From: an uncultured Bacteroides sp.
Lineage (GTDB): Bacteria > Bacteroidota > Bacteroidia > Bacteroidales > Bacteroidaceae
Reading direction: 5' to 3'
Assembly (NCBI GenBank): GCA_900755095.1
Contig: CAAEFE010000032.1
Location: forward strand, 1-53,672
DNA length: 53,672 nt
Shown here: piece by piece, positions 17,065 through 24,612 of the stretch
Layout of the letters: every line of letters begins with the position of its first letter
How positions within the stretch are numbered: the first letter of the stretch is position 1
Translations under genes and position numbers: made by a program
The notes under the pieces: model-generated
Told to the model about the DNA's origin: nothing
Database searches by the model: none
What the model saw: the letters and a program-made list of their open reading frames with translations, nothing else

Positions 17065-18681
17065 ATGAGCAAACATAATTACGACATATTCATAAGTTAC
17101 CGTAAAAGATGTTCGGGCGACAAGCCTGAAATGCTACAACTGATGCTGGAAGAATCCGGATTCCGCAAAAGGGTGAGCTTTGATAAAGACAATTTAAACG
17201 GTCGGTTTGATGTTGAGTTGATTCGCCGCATTGATGAGTGTAAAGACTTCATTATGTTTATGGTGCCGGAGACGTTTACAACGATCCGCCCGCTCAATGA
17301 AGAAGCGGTCGAGACAGGCGAAAAAGCAACATGGGACATGGAAGAAGTGGCTTCCTACGAACGGATGGCATCCTTGACCTATGAAGAGTTTGAAACGGAA
17401 ATTAAGCAGATCAGCCATACCGGAGAAATCGATTTTGTCCGGATAGAATTAGGCCGTGCGTTACACCGCCGGAGTAGAAACCCCAAACAGATAAATATCA
17501 TTCCGATTGCTCCGCAGGAAAGTGAAAGCTATGATTTCGCCACCCTGCAACTACCACCGGACATTAGCGGATTAAAAGATTTTCAAGCTGTATTTTACAG
17601 CAACTCACGAGTAGCCCGATTCAAAGATATAAAGGGTGACCTCCTGAAACAAATGTTATCAAAACCTTCTTATGTATCTGCCAAATGGCTTGTGATGACT
17701 TTCATTGCTCTATTATTAATAGTAGCAGGAAACAAAACTTATACTTCCATCCAAAGAACGGCAGAACAAAAACTGGAATTCAAGGATTGCCGCACTTATG
17801 ACGATTACAGTAGTTTCATAAAGAAACACCCGGACAGTTCTTTGAAATCTACGTGCGACTCCATCCTGCATGAATTCAATGTGCTCCGGAATGACGGACG
17901 CGCCTCCGTAAACAACACCGGAAACAGGGATATAAAAGACAGAGAGAAAGAATGGGTAGACGTAAAATGGAATCCCATAATCACACTGCCCCAGCTCCGC
18001 TCCCTGGTGGAGATGATGAACAATATGCTGCTGATTCCGGCCAAAAACAAAGAATTCATCATGGGAAAGGCTACGGGTAAAGGATATGACTCACCGCAGC
18101 ACACCGTTATATTGAGTTCCGATTATTATATGTGTAAATACGAAGTAACACGTTCGTTGTGGTATGCCATTATGAATGACTCCATTGTTACAGAAGAAGG
18201 CACGCTGCCTATGACACATATAACGTGGAATGACGCCGAAGCCTTCACCAAGAAGCTGAACAAGCTCACCGGTTTACCTTTTTCTCTCCCTACGGAGGCG
18301 CAATGGGAATATGCAGCAGCCGGAGGCGAAAGCTATCCTTATGCCGGTTCAGACAACATTCGTGATGTAGCCTACTATGCCTCCAATGCCAATGAACGCC
18401 TGCATCCCGTTGGCGAGAAACGCGAAAACGGATTCGATTTATACGACATGTCAGGCAACGCCGCCGAATGGTGTACAGACTGGATGAGCCGGTATGAAAA
18501 TACACGGGTCACAGATCCCCAAGGTCCAGCAGAGAATCCCGGACACCATAAAAAGATAGTGAGAGGAGGCAGCTACCTGGCCAACGAACGTGATATGGAC
18601 ATTCGCCATCGTAGCGTACAGACTTACGATACATCAGAACCACATATCGGATTTCGTGTGGTACTTAATCCTATTCAATAA
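17065..18681 (+). CDS. TIR domain - transmembrane - FGE/SUMF1 domain protein
   Basis: 538 residues. The TIR domain (about 5-155) opens YDIFISYRK; the usual BB-loop and alphaC regions follow, and E128 in DFVRIELGRAL aligns with the Glu that is catalytic in NAD-cleaving TIR enzymes. It carries an insert of about 50 residues (70-122). A single membrane helix at about 208-226 (WLVMTFIALLLIVAG) leads to a formylglycine-generating-enzyme-like domain (about 330-538) with IPAKNKEFIMG, YYMCKYEVTRSLWYAIM, LPTEAQWEYAAAGG, GNAAEWCTDW and IVRGGSYL. The expected topology is cytoplasmic TIR, periplasmic FGE. In Bacteroidetes FGE domains are often used as binding modules rather than enzymes. First gene of an operon with an exported protein and a CHAT protease. 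Confidence 0.9.
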   Translation: MSKHNYDIFISYRKRCSGDKPEMLQLMLEESGFRKRVSFDKDNLNGRFDVELIRRIDECKDFIMFMVPETFTTIRPLNEEAVETGEKATWDMEEVASYERMASLTYEEFETEIKQISHTGEIDFVRIELGRALHRRSRNPKQINIIPIAPQESESYDFATLQLPPDISGLKDFQAVFYSNSRVARFKDIKGDLLKQMLSKPSYVSAKWLVMTFIALLLIVAGNKTYTSIQRTAEQKLEFKDCRTYDDYSSFIKKHPDSSLKSTCDSILHEFNVLRNDGRASVNNTGNRDIKDREKEWVDVKWNPIITLPQLRSLVEMMNNMLLIPAKNKEFIMGKATGKGYDSPQHTVILSSDYYMCKYEVTRSLWYAIMNDSIVTEEGTLPMTHITWNDAEAFTKKLNKLTGLPFSLPTEAQWEYAAAGGESYPYAGSDNIRDVAYYASNANERLHPVGEKRENGFDLYDMSGNAAEWCTDWMSRYENTRVTDPQGPAENPGHHKKIVRGGSYLANERDMDIRHRSVQTYDTSEPHIGFRVVLNPIQ

Positions 18682-18702
18682 CACTATGAATGCAGAATAA
18701 AA

Positions 18703-19371
18703 ATGAGCAGGAAAACTATTTTCAGAGTATTCATCCTCCTGTTTTTTTCCATCGGAGGGCAAATGAGTGCCAATGCACAGACAACGACACCCTTTGAAAC
18801 GGTGTTCGACGCCTGTAAGAAAGCATGTGAAGCATTGGACGGCGGCTTTGCCAGTGGCGAACAACTGCTGGCAGTAAGCAAAACGCTGCGTGATGCAGCC
18901 CCTATCCCATTAACCGTCAAACAAACCCAGGGCGATGTCTTGAGCCTGAAAGGACATCTGGTATTTGATTACGAATTCATTCAAGCCTGCGTTGATAATG
19001 AAACAATCTATGAAATTGCGGACAAGTATGCAGCAGAAGCGAGGACGAGAGGCGATAAGGACTCCGCCAACAAAGTAAGATTAGATACCAAAATGGTGGC
19101 TGCCGGTCAGACCTGTACTTTCGAGATTCCGAGCTGTTCGGGAACCTCGCAGATAGGCTGTGTGGCAGAAGTGAATCGCTCTTTCAGTTGGAAAATAAAG
19201 ACAATCGGTTATCAATCGAAAAGTGAACGGGAATACAAATGTAATGACAGCGTCCGGAAAGGTCTTCCCTTCCGAAAAGAAAAGGTTAGCTCGGATGAAC
19301 GATATAAAATCATCGTCTCGATCACCAATAAAAGCAAGAGAGACGGGAGCTTTGCCTTAATCTTATTTTAA
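18703..19371 (+). CDS. Exported Cys-rich protein of unknown function
   Basis: 222 residues with a signal peptide ending ANAQ (cleavage near residue 25). The mature protein has two Cys-rich stretches, FDACKKACEALDGG near the start and CTFEIPSCSGTSQIGC further on, which suggest periplasmic disulfides. I do not recognise the family. It lies 21 bases after the TIR-FGE gene and 20 bases before the CHAT gene, so all three are one transcript. A role as ligand, substrate or partner of the periplasmic FGE or CHAT domains is plausible but unproven. Confidence 0.75.
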   Translation: MSRKTIFRVFILLFFSIGGQMSANAQTTTPFETVFDACKKACEALDGGFASGEQLLAVSKTLRDAAPIPLTVKQTQGDVLSLKGHLVFDYEFIQACVDNETIYEIADKYAAEARTRGDKDSANKVRLDTKMVAAGQTCTFEIPSCSGTSQIGCVAEVNRSFSWKIKTIGYQSKSEREYKCNDSVRKGLPFRKEKVSSDERYKIIVSITNKSKRDGSFALILF

Positions 19372-19391
19372 TCCACTAAAATCTCTATTAT

Positions 19392-22300
19392 ATGCGACAA
19401 TTCATTCTATCCCTATTAGCCTGTCTATGTCTGACAGCCTACTCACAGACTACAAGCCAAGCCGACCTACTGGTTGAAGAAGCTCAAAAACTAGAAAGTA
19501 AACAAGATTACCCAACCGCCATTACCAAACTGAAACAAGCGGATGAATTATATGTCAAAACAGGAAAGACACAGAGTGCGGAACGCGCTACCTGCCTGCA
19601 CATTCTCGGCCGCTGTTATCTGAATCTGGAACGTCCCGAAGGACTAACCTATACACAAATGGCAGCAGATATGCGCAAGACCATACTGGGCGAAACAAAT
19701 ATCAAATACATTTCCTCCCTGAACAACACAGGACTCTACTACCTGACTGTTGCAAAAGACTATCCTAAAGCAGCAGTAATTCATGGTAAGACATGGGAAC
19801 TGTGCAGTCGCATCCAGCCCCGTCCCGAACAGGCATTCATGTTTCATATCAATCTCGCCCGCTGCTACATAGCTTTAGGAGAAATGGACAAAGCAAGTGC
19901 CATCGTAGAAGAGGAAATAGCCATCAGTAAAAAGATGTATGGCGAAAAGTCCCTTTCAGTTGCCCGTCAACTCCAGCAGATAGGTTCGTTGTACTACCTG
20001 TCGGGACGTAAAGATGTAGGAGTCACTTATTATGAGCAGGCCTTCAACATCTTTCCTGACGATTCAAAAGAATACGAGCAACTTCTCGATTGGATATCAT
20101 CCATCTACGTGGAACTGAACAATCAGCCGAAAGTATTGGAATATATGAAATTGGCAGAAGCTCACAATAAAAAAGAATTGGAGAAGCCTTGCGACGAGCC
20201 CGTTTGCCTGACCGAGCGTGCACAGTATTTTGCCAGTATAGGTGACAATGATAAGGCAAGGGCACATTTTCTGGATGCTTTAAAGAAATGCGATGTGAAT
20301 ACTGATAAGGAGATTGTTTTTAAAGTACGCCACAACTATGCGCAATTTCTTTCCGGAATACAAGATCACGCATCTGCCGGCGAATACTACGAACTGGCAG
20401 CAGACATCCTTCGCAACAATCCTGCCGAACAGGCTAAATTTGCATTGGAATCTTATCTGGGCGGACTCAATTATAGCATTGCCGCCAAGTATGAGGCCTC
20501 CAATCGTATGCTCAACCAGGCACTGTCGGTTTATGCACAGATGTTGCCGGACAAACTGGACAAATATGTAGACACCTCCATTGCATTGTGCCGTAACTAC
20601 GGATTCACCAAGGAATATGGAAAAGCCCTCGAAATACTTGCAAAAGCCGAAAAACAGCTTCCGACGGGTGATAAGTCAGATAAGATGGGGGAAATCCTCC
20701 GTTCCAGAGGCAGTATCTTATACCGACAGAAACAATATGCAGAAGCAGCAGCAAACTACCAACAGGCTGCAGACATTTACAAAATTCTTCCCGGCAGTGA
20801 TGTAAAATATCAGGATGCACTTAGCAGTCTGAATCGTTGCCACACCATGATGGGCAATGAGACAGCAGCCAGGCAGACAGAACAGGATGCCGAACGTCAA
20901 CGAATGGCGGTTTTAAACAGGCTATTGAAAGAGAATCTTGAACAATTGGACGCTTATCGCCTGCAATGGGGAGAAGACGGTTTGATGTATGTCTCCGCAT
21001 TAGGGACTATCGCTGACATCTACTATACCCAAGGACAGACCGACAAGGCATTAGCCTATATGGAACCTTTCCTCTCCGGCGAAACAACCGCGCTGCGTAA
21101 TCTTTTCCGTCTCTCGAAAGCCGATGAACGCCTGGCATTCTGGAAGGATATCCGTTCCTCACTGGACAGTATTCCCCTCCGTGCAGCCAATATCGCCGCA
21201 ACAGGTACACCTGAACAAAAACAACGTTTTGCCCGGTTAGGTTACGATGCATTATTGTTTTCGAAAGGTATTATGCTCAATTCGTCTATTGAACTGGAGT
21301 CTCTGATCCGCGCTTCGGGAGATAAATCCCTGCTCGACCAATACAACAAGGCTACCCTTATGGCGGAACAAATTTTATCTATGCAAAGTGAACTCCCGAA
21401 TGCAACCAATCAGACGGAAGCACGGAAAAATATCATCCGCCAGAAAGAGGAGTATGAACAGCTGCAACTGGACTTGATGCGAAAATCTACTGATTTCGGC
21501 GACTATACCCGTTATCTTTCTGTCAAATGGCAAGACGTACAAAAGCATCTACATGGAAACTCCATCGCCATAGAATTTGCTCTCATAGACGATGAACTAC
21601 TAGCTCCGGACAAACACCTGGCCGCTTTCGTACTTCGTCCGGGCGACACGTCTCCCACCGCAATCAAGTTAATGAGTCAGAAATTGCTATCGAAAGAGAT
21701 GCAATCGCCTACGGCTTTCACCACAACCGAAAACGGGGCACATTTCTGGAAAGCGCTGGATGAATATATCAGCAAAGCGGATACTATTTATTTTTCACCT
21801 GACGGGATACTTCATCAGTTACCTGTAGAATATCTTCCGTATGGAGCGGGTAACCTGCCGTTAGCATTCCAGAAAGCCGTCTATCGTTTATCGTCAACAA
21901 AAGAAATCGCACTCGACAAAGCTTCACTGAACTACTCATCAGCCGCACTTTTCGGAGGATTAGACTACGAAATGGCTTCAACCAAAGTTCGCAATATTGT
22001 TTCTACAGATCATAACTCCGGGAAATTCCGTAACGGACAGAATGGGTATCATGAGTTACCATATACGCTCAATGAAGTAAATAACGTAAATTCCCTATTG
22101 AAAGAAAAGAAGATTAAAACCAATCTATTCGTAGGTGAAAACGGAACGGAAAAGCAGTTCCGGGCACTCGACGGCAAAGCTGTTTCGTTGATTCACATAG
22201 CTACTCACGGAGACTATAAAGAATTGAAGCAACGTGAAGCCGATGATGCGATGAAGCATTGCTTCCTGATTATGTCCGGCGCCAATGCCACGGAAGAGAA

Positions 22301-22673
22301 TAACGACGGACTGCTCCGTGCAGATGAAATCAGTACACTAAACCTCCGCGGTTGTCGTATGGTTGTTCTTTCTGCCTGCAACACCGGTCAAGGTACTCTT
22401 GGCGCGGATGGTCTTTTCGGTCTTCAACGAGGCTTTAAGAATGCAGGAGTACAAACCATCCTCATGACACTTTCAGCTGTTGACGACCAGGCCTCCATGC
22501 TTCTCATGACTAAATTCTATGAGAACATCATTTCAGGGTTATCCGAACGACAGGCTCTTATAAAAGCGCAACAGTACCTTCGTGAGAACGGATATGCAGA
22601 CAGTAAATATTGGGCACCATTTATCTTGTTGGATGCAGGCAGATCGCCTATTCCTCATCCTTCGAGATCTTGA
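19392..22673 (+). CDS. Exported TPR-CHAT (caspase-like) protease
   Basis: 1,093 residues. A signal peptide (MRQFILSLLACLCLTAYS) is followed by about 500 residues of TPR repeats (for example LHILGRCYLNLERPEGLTY and YLGGLNYSIAAKYEASN), a linker helical region, then a CHAT domain at about 780-1,085. The catalytic dyad is intact: H939 in IHIATHGD and C996 in VLSACNTGQGT, followed by GLFGLQRGFKNAGVQTILM, DDQASMLLMTKFYENI and YWAPFILLDA. CHAT domains are caspase-like cysteine peptidases whose TPRs choose partners. Export would place this one in the periplasm. The 3' end overlaps the convergent RyR gene by 26 bases. Confidence 0.92.
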   Translation: MRQFILSLLACLCLTAYSQTTSQADLLVEEAQKLESKQDYPTAITKLKQADELYVKTGKTQSAERATCLHILGRCYLNLERPEGLTYTQMAADMRKTILGETNIKYISSLNNTGLYYLTVAKDYPKAAVIHGKTWELCSRIQPRPEQAFMFHINLARCYIALGEMDKASAIVEEEIAISKKMYGEKSLSVARQLQQIGSLYYLSGRKDVGVTYYEQAFNIFPDDSKEYEQLLDWISSIYVELNNQPKVLEYMKLAEAHNKKELEKPCDEPVCLTERAQYFASIGDNDKARAHFLDALKKCDVNTDKEIVFKVRHNYAQFLSGIQDHASAGEYYELAADILRNNPAEQAKFALESYLGGLNYSIAAKYEASNRMLNQALSVYAQMLPDKLDKYVDTSIALCRNYGFTKEYGKALEILAKAEKQLPTGDKSDKMGEILRSRGSILYRQKQYAEAAANYQQAADIYKILPGSDVKYQDALSSLNRCHTMMGNETAARQTEQDAERQRMAVLNRLLKENLEQLDAYRLQWGEDGLMYVSALGTIADIYYTQGQTDKALAYMEPFLSGETTALRNLFRLSKADERLAFWKDIRSSLDSIPLRAANIAATGTPEQKQRFARLGYDALLFSKGIMLNSSIELESLIRASGDKSLLDQYNKATLMAEQILSMQSELPNATNQTEARKNIIRQKEEYEQLQLDLMRKSTDFGDYTRYLSVKWQDVQKHLHGNSIAIEFALIDDELLAPDKHLAAFVLRPGDTSPTAIKLMSQKLLSKEMQSPTAFTTTENGAHFWKALDEYISKADTIYFSPDGILHQLPVEYLPYGAGNLPLAFQKAVYRLSSTKEIALDKASLNYSSAALFGGLDYEMASTKVRNIVSTDHNSGKFRNGQNGYHELPYTLNEVNNVNSLLKEKKIKTNLFVGENGTEKQFRALDGKAVSLIHIATHGDYKELKQREADDAMKHCFLIMSGANATEENNDGLLRADEISTLNLRGCRMVVLSACNTGQGTLGADGLFGLQRGFKNAGVQTILMTLSAVDDQASMLLMTKFYENIISGLSERQALIKAQQYLRENGYADSKYWAPFILLDAGRSPIPHPSRS

Positions 22674-22953
22674 ACCCTAGTTTCATAATCAGTTTCAAGG
22701 TTTCCACCGAAGAATTTCTGTCGTACACCTTTTCTTCTTCAGGCAATTCTTCATACGGGACCAGGCACGGATGCTGCTTCAACACATCATCCCGCTTTTT
22801 TCCATACGTCCAACCTTGTTCTATTCTGGTTTTCGACCAGACTTCATGAACATTCTTAGCCATTTCTTCTACCAGGTATTCCAACTCCTTCGGGAGTTGG
22901 ATATGTCCTGTATCCACCGGATTGGGAATATACTCTTTCATTTTATGATTCAT
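22648..22953 (-). CDS. Stand-alone RyR-domain protein
   Basis: 101 residues that are essentially one RyR (ryanodine-receptor repeat, PF02026-like) domain. Signatures are NVHEVWSKTRIEQGWTYG, HPCLVPYEELPEEEK and YDRNSSVETLKLIMKLGF. There is no signal peptide or membrane segment. In prokaryotes RyR modules are usually found fused to Rossmann/TrkA or signalling domains and are suspected of ligand binding; a free-standing copy is unusual. It starts 10 bases after the larger C39-RyR gene and ends inside the 3' end of the CHAT gene on the other strand. M1 or M5 may be the start. Confidence 0.88.
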   Translation of the reverse strand: MNHKMKEYIPNPVDTGHIQLPKELEYLVEEMAKNVHEVWSKTRIEQGWTYGKKRDDVLKQHPCLVPYEELPEEEKVYDRNSSVETLKLIMKLGFKISKDEE

Positions 22954-22963
22954 TATTTATATA

Positions 22964-24067
22964 TTAGCGGAACAATTTCCAATCTATTTTTTTGCCACAA
23001 TGACTGCAATATATTTGATCCATGAAGATATACGCACCACATTCACAGACTTTGGCATCACCTTCATTCTTCAATTTTCTCATCAGCTCATTATGAAGAG
23101 CCGTATCGCCCTGTTTGATAATACTATACCCCAGCTTTTTCATCAGCTTGATCGTATCAAACGCCATACGTCGGTCATATTCTTTTTCCGAATAAGGAAG
23201 CATAGAATAAGGCACCATGTCCGGAGTCTCTTTCTTCTCGTCATCCCTCTGCGGTCCATAAGTCCATCCTTCTTCCTGACGCTGGTCGGCCCAGACTTCA
23301 TGCGCATTTTCAGCAATGTCTTCACGCAATTCAATCAAATCAGTGCTCAATTCAACATCTTCCAGATCAATGGGCCGCGGATTATAATCCAGATCAGGCA
23401 CTTTCACCCTCGCAAGATATGCTTTTGCATCATTCCATGCCGCAATAAAGTGATCCTTGGGATAGGCCGTACTTTCCTCTCCTGTTGCAGGATCATAAAG
23501 CGTCACTTCCTCTTCATTTACGTCAAGCACTACTGCTGCATGATAAGCAATTTCCTCCTCGCTATTTTCCGGCAACCGGCAACTATTTACCACAACAATC
23601 GCATCATGTCCGGCCTTGAGGGCACGTATGACACTGTCAATACTGGAACCATAACTGCGCATCACAATCAATCCGCGTTGTTCGAGCAGGCGGCCTACAC
23701 TATGCAAAGGAGTTCCCCTCTCCCTCAACCAACTGTTATTCCTGGCCTCCTCCGAGAGTTCATCCGAATTATATTCAATCTTTCTACGTTTCAAAATAAA
23801 CTGCTCACACTGGAAATCACAAAGATTACCTTCCGATTTGGCTGCCATCTGCGCCATTGGCAGGAAGTCCGTTTCTTCATCATCAGCTCCCATCATGGCA
23901 TCCAACTGTTGAGACAAGATAAATTCCTCTTGCAAACTTTCATCAGTCGCCAGATATTCAAGTACCAAAGCTGTTTCTTCAGCATTCGTCTTACCTTCTT
24001 CAAAAGCAGCCAACAATTCTTCGGTTATCATATTTTTATCTTTTGTTTTCATACTTCTTCTTATCAT
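22964..24067 (-). CDS. Anti-sigma-like / C39-like / RyR / zinc-ribbon fusion protein
   Basis: Up to 367 residues; M6 (24052), after a purine run, or M13 (24031) may be the true start since M1 overlaps the sigma gene by 32 bases. Domains in order (numbered from M1): 13-60 resembles the N-terminal helix bundle of Bacteroidetes anti-sigma factors (ITEELLAAFEEGK); 80-220 looks like a C39/papain-like fold (Cys at 83 and 87, YHAAVVLDV with H176, LYDPATG with D192, AAW at 209-211); 228-318 is a canonical RyR domain (AENAHEVWADQRQEEGWTYG, VPYSMLPYSEKEYD); 341-357 is a zinc ribbon (CECG, then CSHC). No membrane segment. It directly follows the sigma factor, so joint action is likely. The peptidase assignment is the least certain part. 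Confidence 0.75.
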   Translation of the reverse strand: MIRRSMKTKDKNMITEELLAAFEEGKTNAEETALVLEYLATDESLQEEFILSQQLDAMMGADDEETDFLPMAQMAAKSEGNLCDFQCEQFILKRRKIEYNSDELSEEARNNSWLRERGTPLHSVGRLLEQRGLIVMRSYGSSIDSVIRALKAGHDAIVVVNSCRLPENSEEEIAYHAAVVLDVNEEEVTLYDPATGEESTAYPKDHFIAAWNDAKAYLARVKVPDLDYNPRPIDLEDVELSTDLIELREDIAENAHEVWADQRQEEGWTYGPQRDDEKKETPDMVPYSMLPYSEKEYDRRMAFDTIKLMKKLGYSIIKQGDTALHNELMRKLKNEGDAKVCECGAYIFMDQIYCSHCGKKIDWKLFR

Positions 24068-24608
24068 TCATAGCTAAGTGAGCCAATGCTGCCAGCGCAC
24101 GCTTTTTAATATTGTACAGATTAGCAACAGTTATTCCCATAGATAATGCTAAAAATTCAGGTTCGACCTCTTTGAGTACTAATTCCCTGATGACCATCAC
24201 ATACCGCTTATTCGACATCAGATCGAACAAACGTTCCAAATCAATCTTTGCGGCTATTTTCGATTCAGAGTCGTCTATTTCTTCTTCATGATTCTGCTCA
24301 TAAAGAGGCTCTTTACTCTCGTCTTCTATCATCTGTTCACGTTTTTTCTGTTCCCGGAAAAAACGGATTGCCACAATCTTAATCCATGTTCCAATGGTGC
24401 TACGTCCCTCAAAATTACGAAGAACGGCAGCATCATTCTTCATTAGATGATAGTAGAGTTCGCTGATACATTCATCGTAATCAACCTGGTAATCAAATAT
24501 CAGCTTAATTACATTGATAAACAACGGACGATATTTTATGTTGAAAAACCAATCGGTGATTTTTTCATCCCGATTGATTAATCCGTCGACTATTTCCTGA
24601 TCTGTCAT
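24036..24608 (-). CDS. ECF-like RNA polymerase sigma factor
   Basis: 190 residues. Region 2 is at about 10-95, with the core-binding DECISELYYHLMKNDAAVLR and the RSTIGTWIKIVAIRFFREQKK stretch. Region 4 at about 125-180 has a helix-turn-helix (VLKEVEPEFLALSMGITVANLYNIKKRALAAL). The acidic linker between them is longer than usual. It lies 4 bases after the TrkA-like membrane protein gene and overlaps the anti-sigma/RyR fusion gene, so this is a dedicated regulator of its own module. Its target promoters cannot be read from the sequence. Confidence 0.88.
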   Translation of the reverse strand: MTDQEIVDGLINRDEKITDWFFNIKYRPLFINVIKLIFDYQVDYDECISELYYHLMKNDAAVLRNFEGRSTIGTWIKIVAIRFFREQKKREQMIEDESKEPLYEQNHEEEIDDSESKIAAKIDLERLFDLMSNKRYVMVIRELVLKEVEPEFLALSMGITVANLYNIKKRALAALAHLAMNDKKKYENKR

Positions 24609-24612
24609 ATAG

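Noticed and set aside
23000..24073. 357-codon open frame opposite the C39-RyR gene
   Set aside because: Antisense to a gene with a canonical RyR domain; no family or start context supports it.
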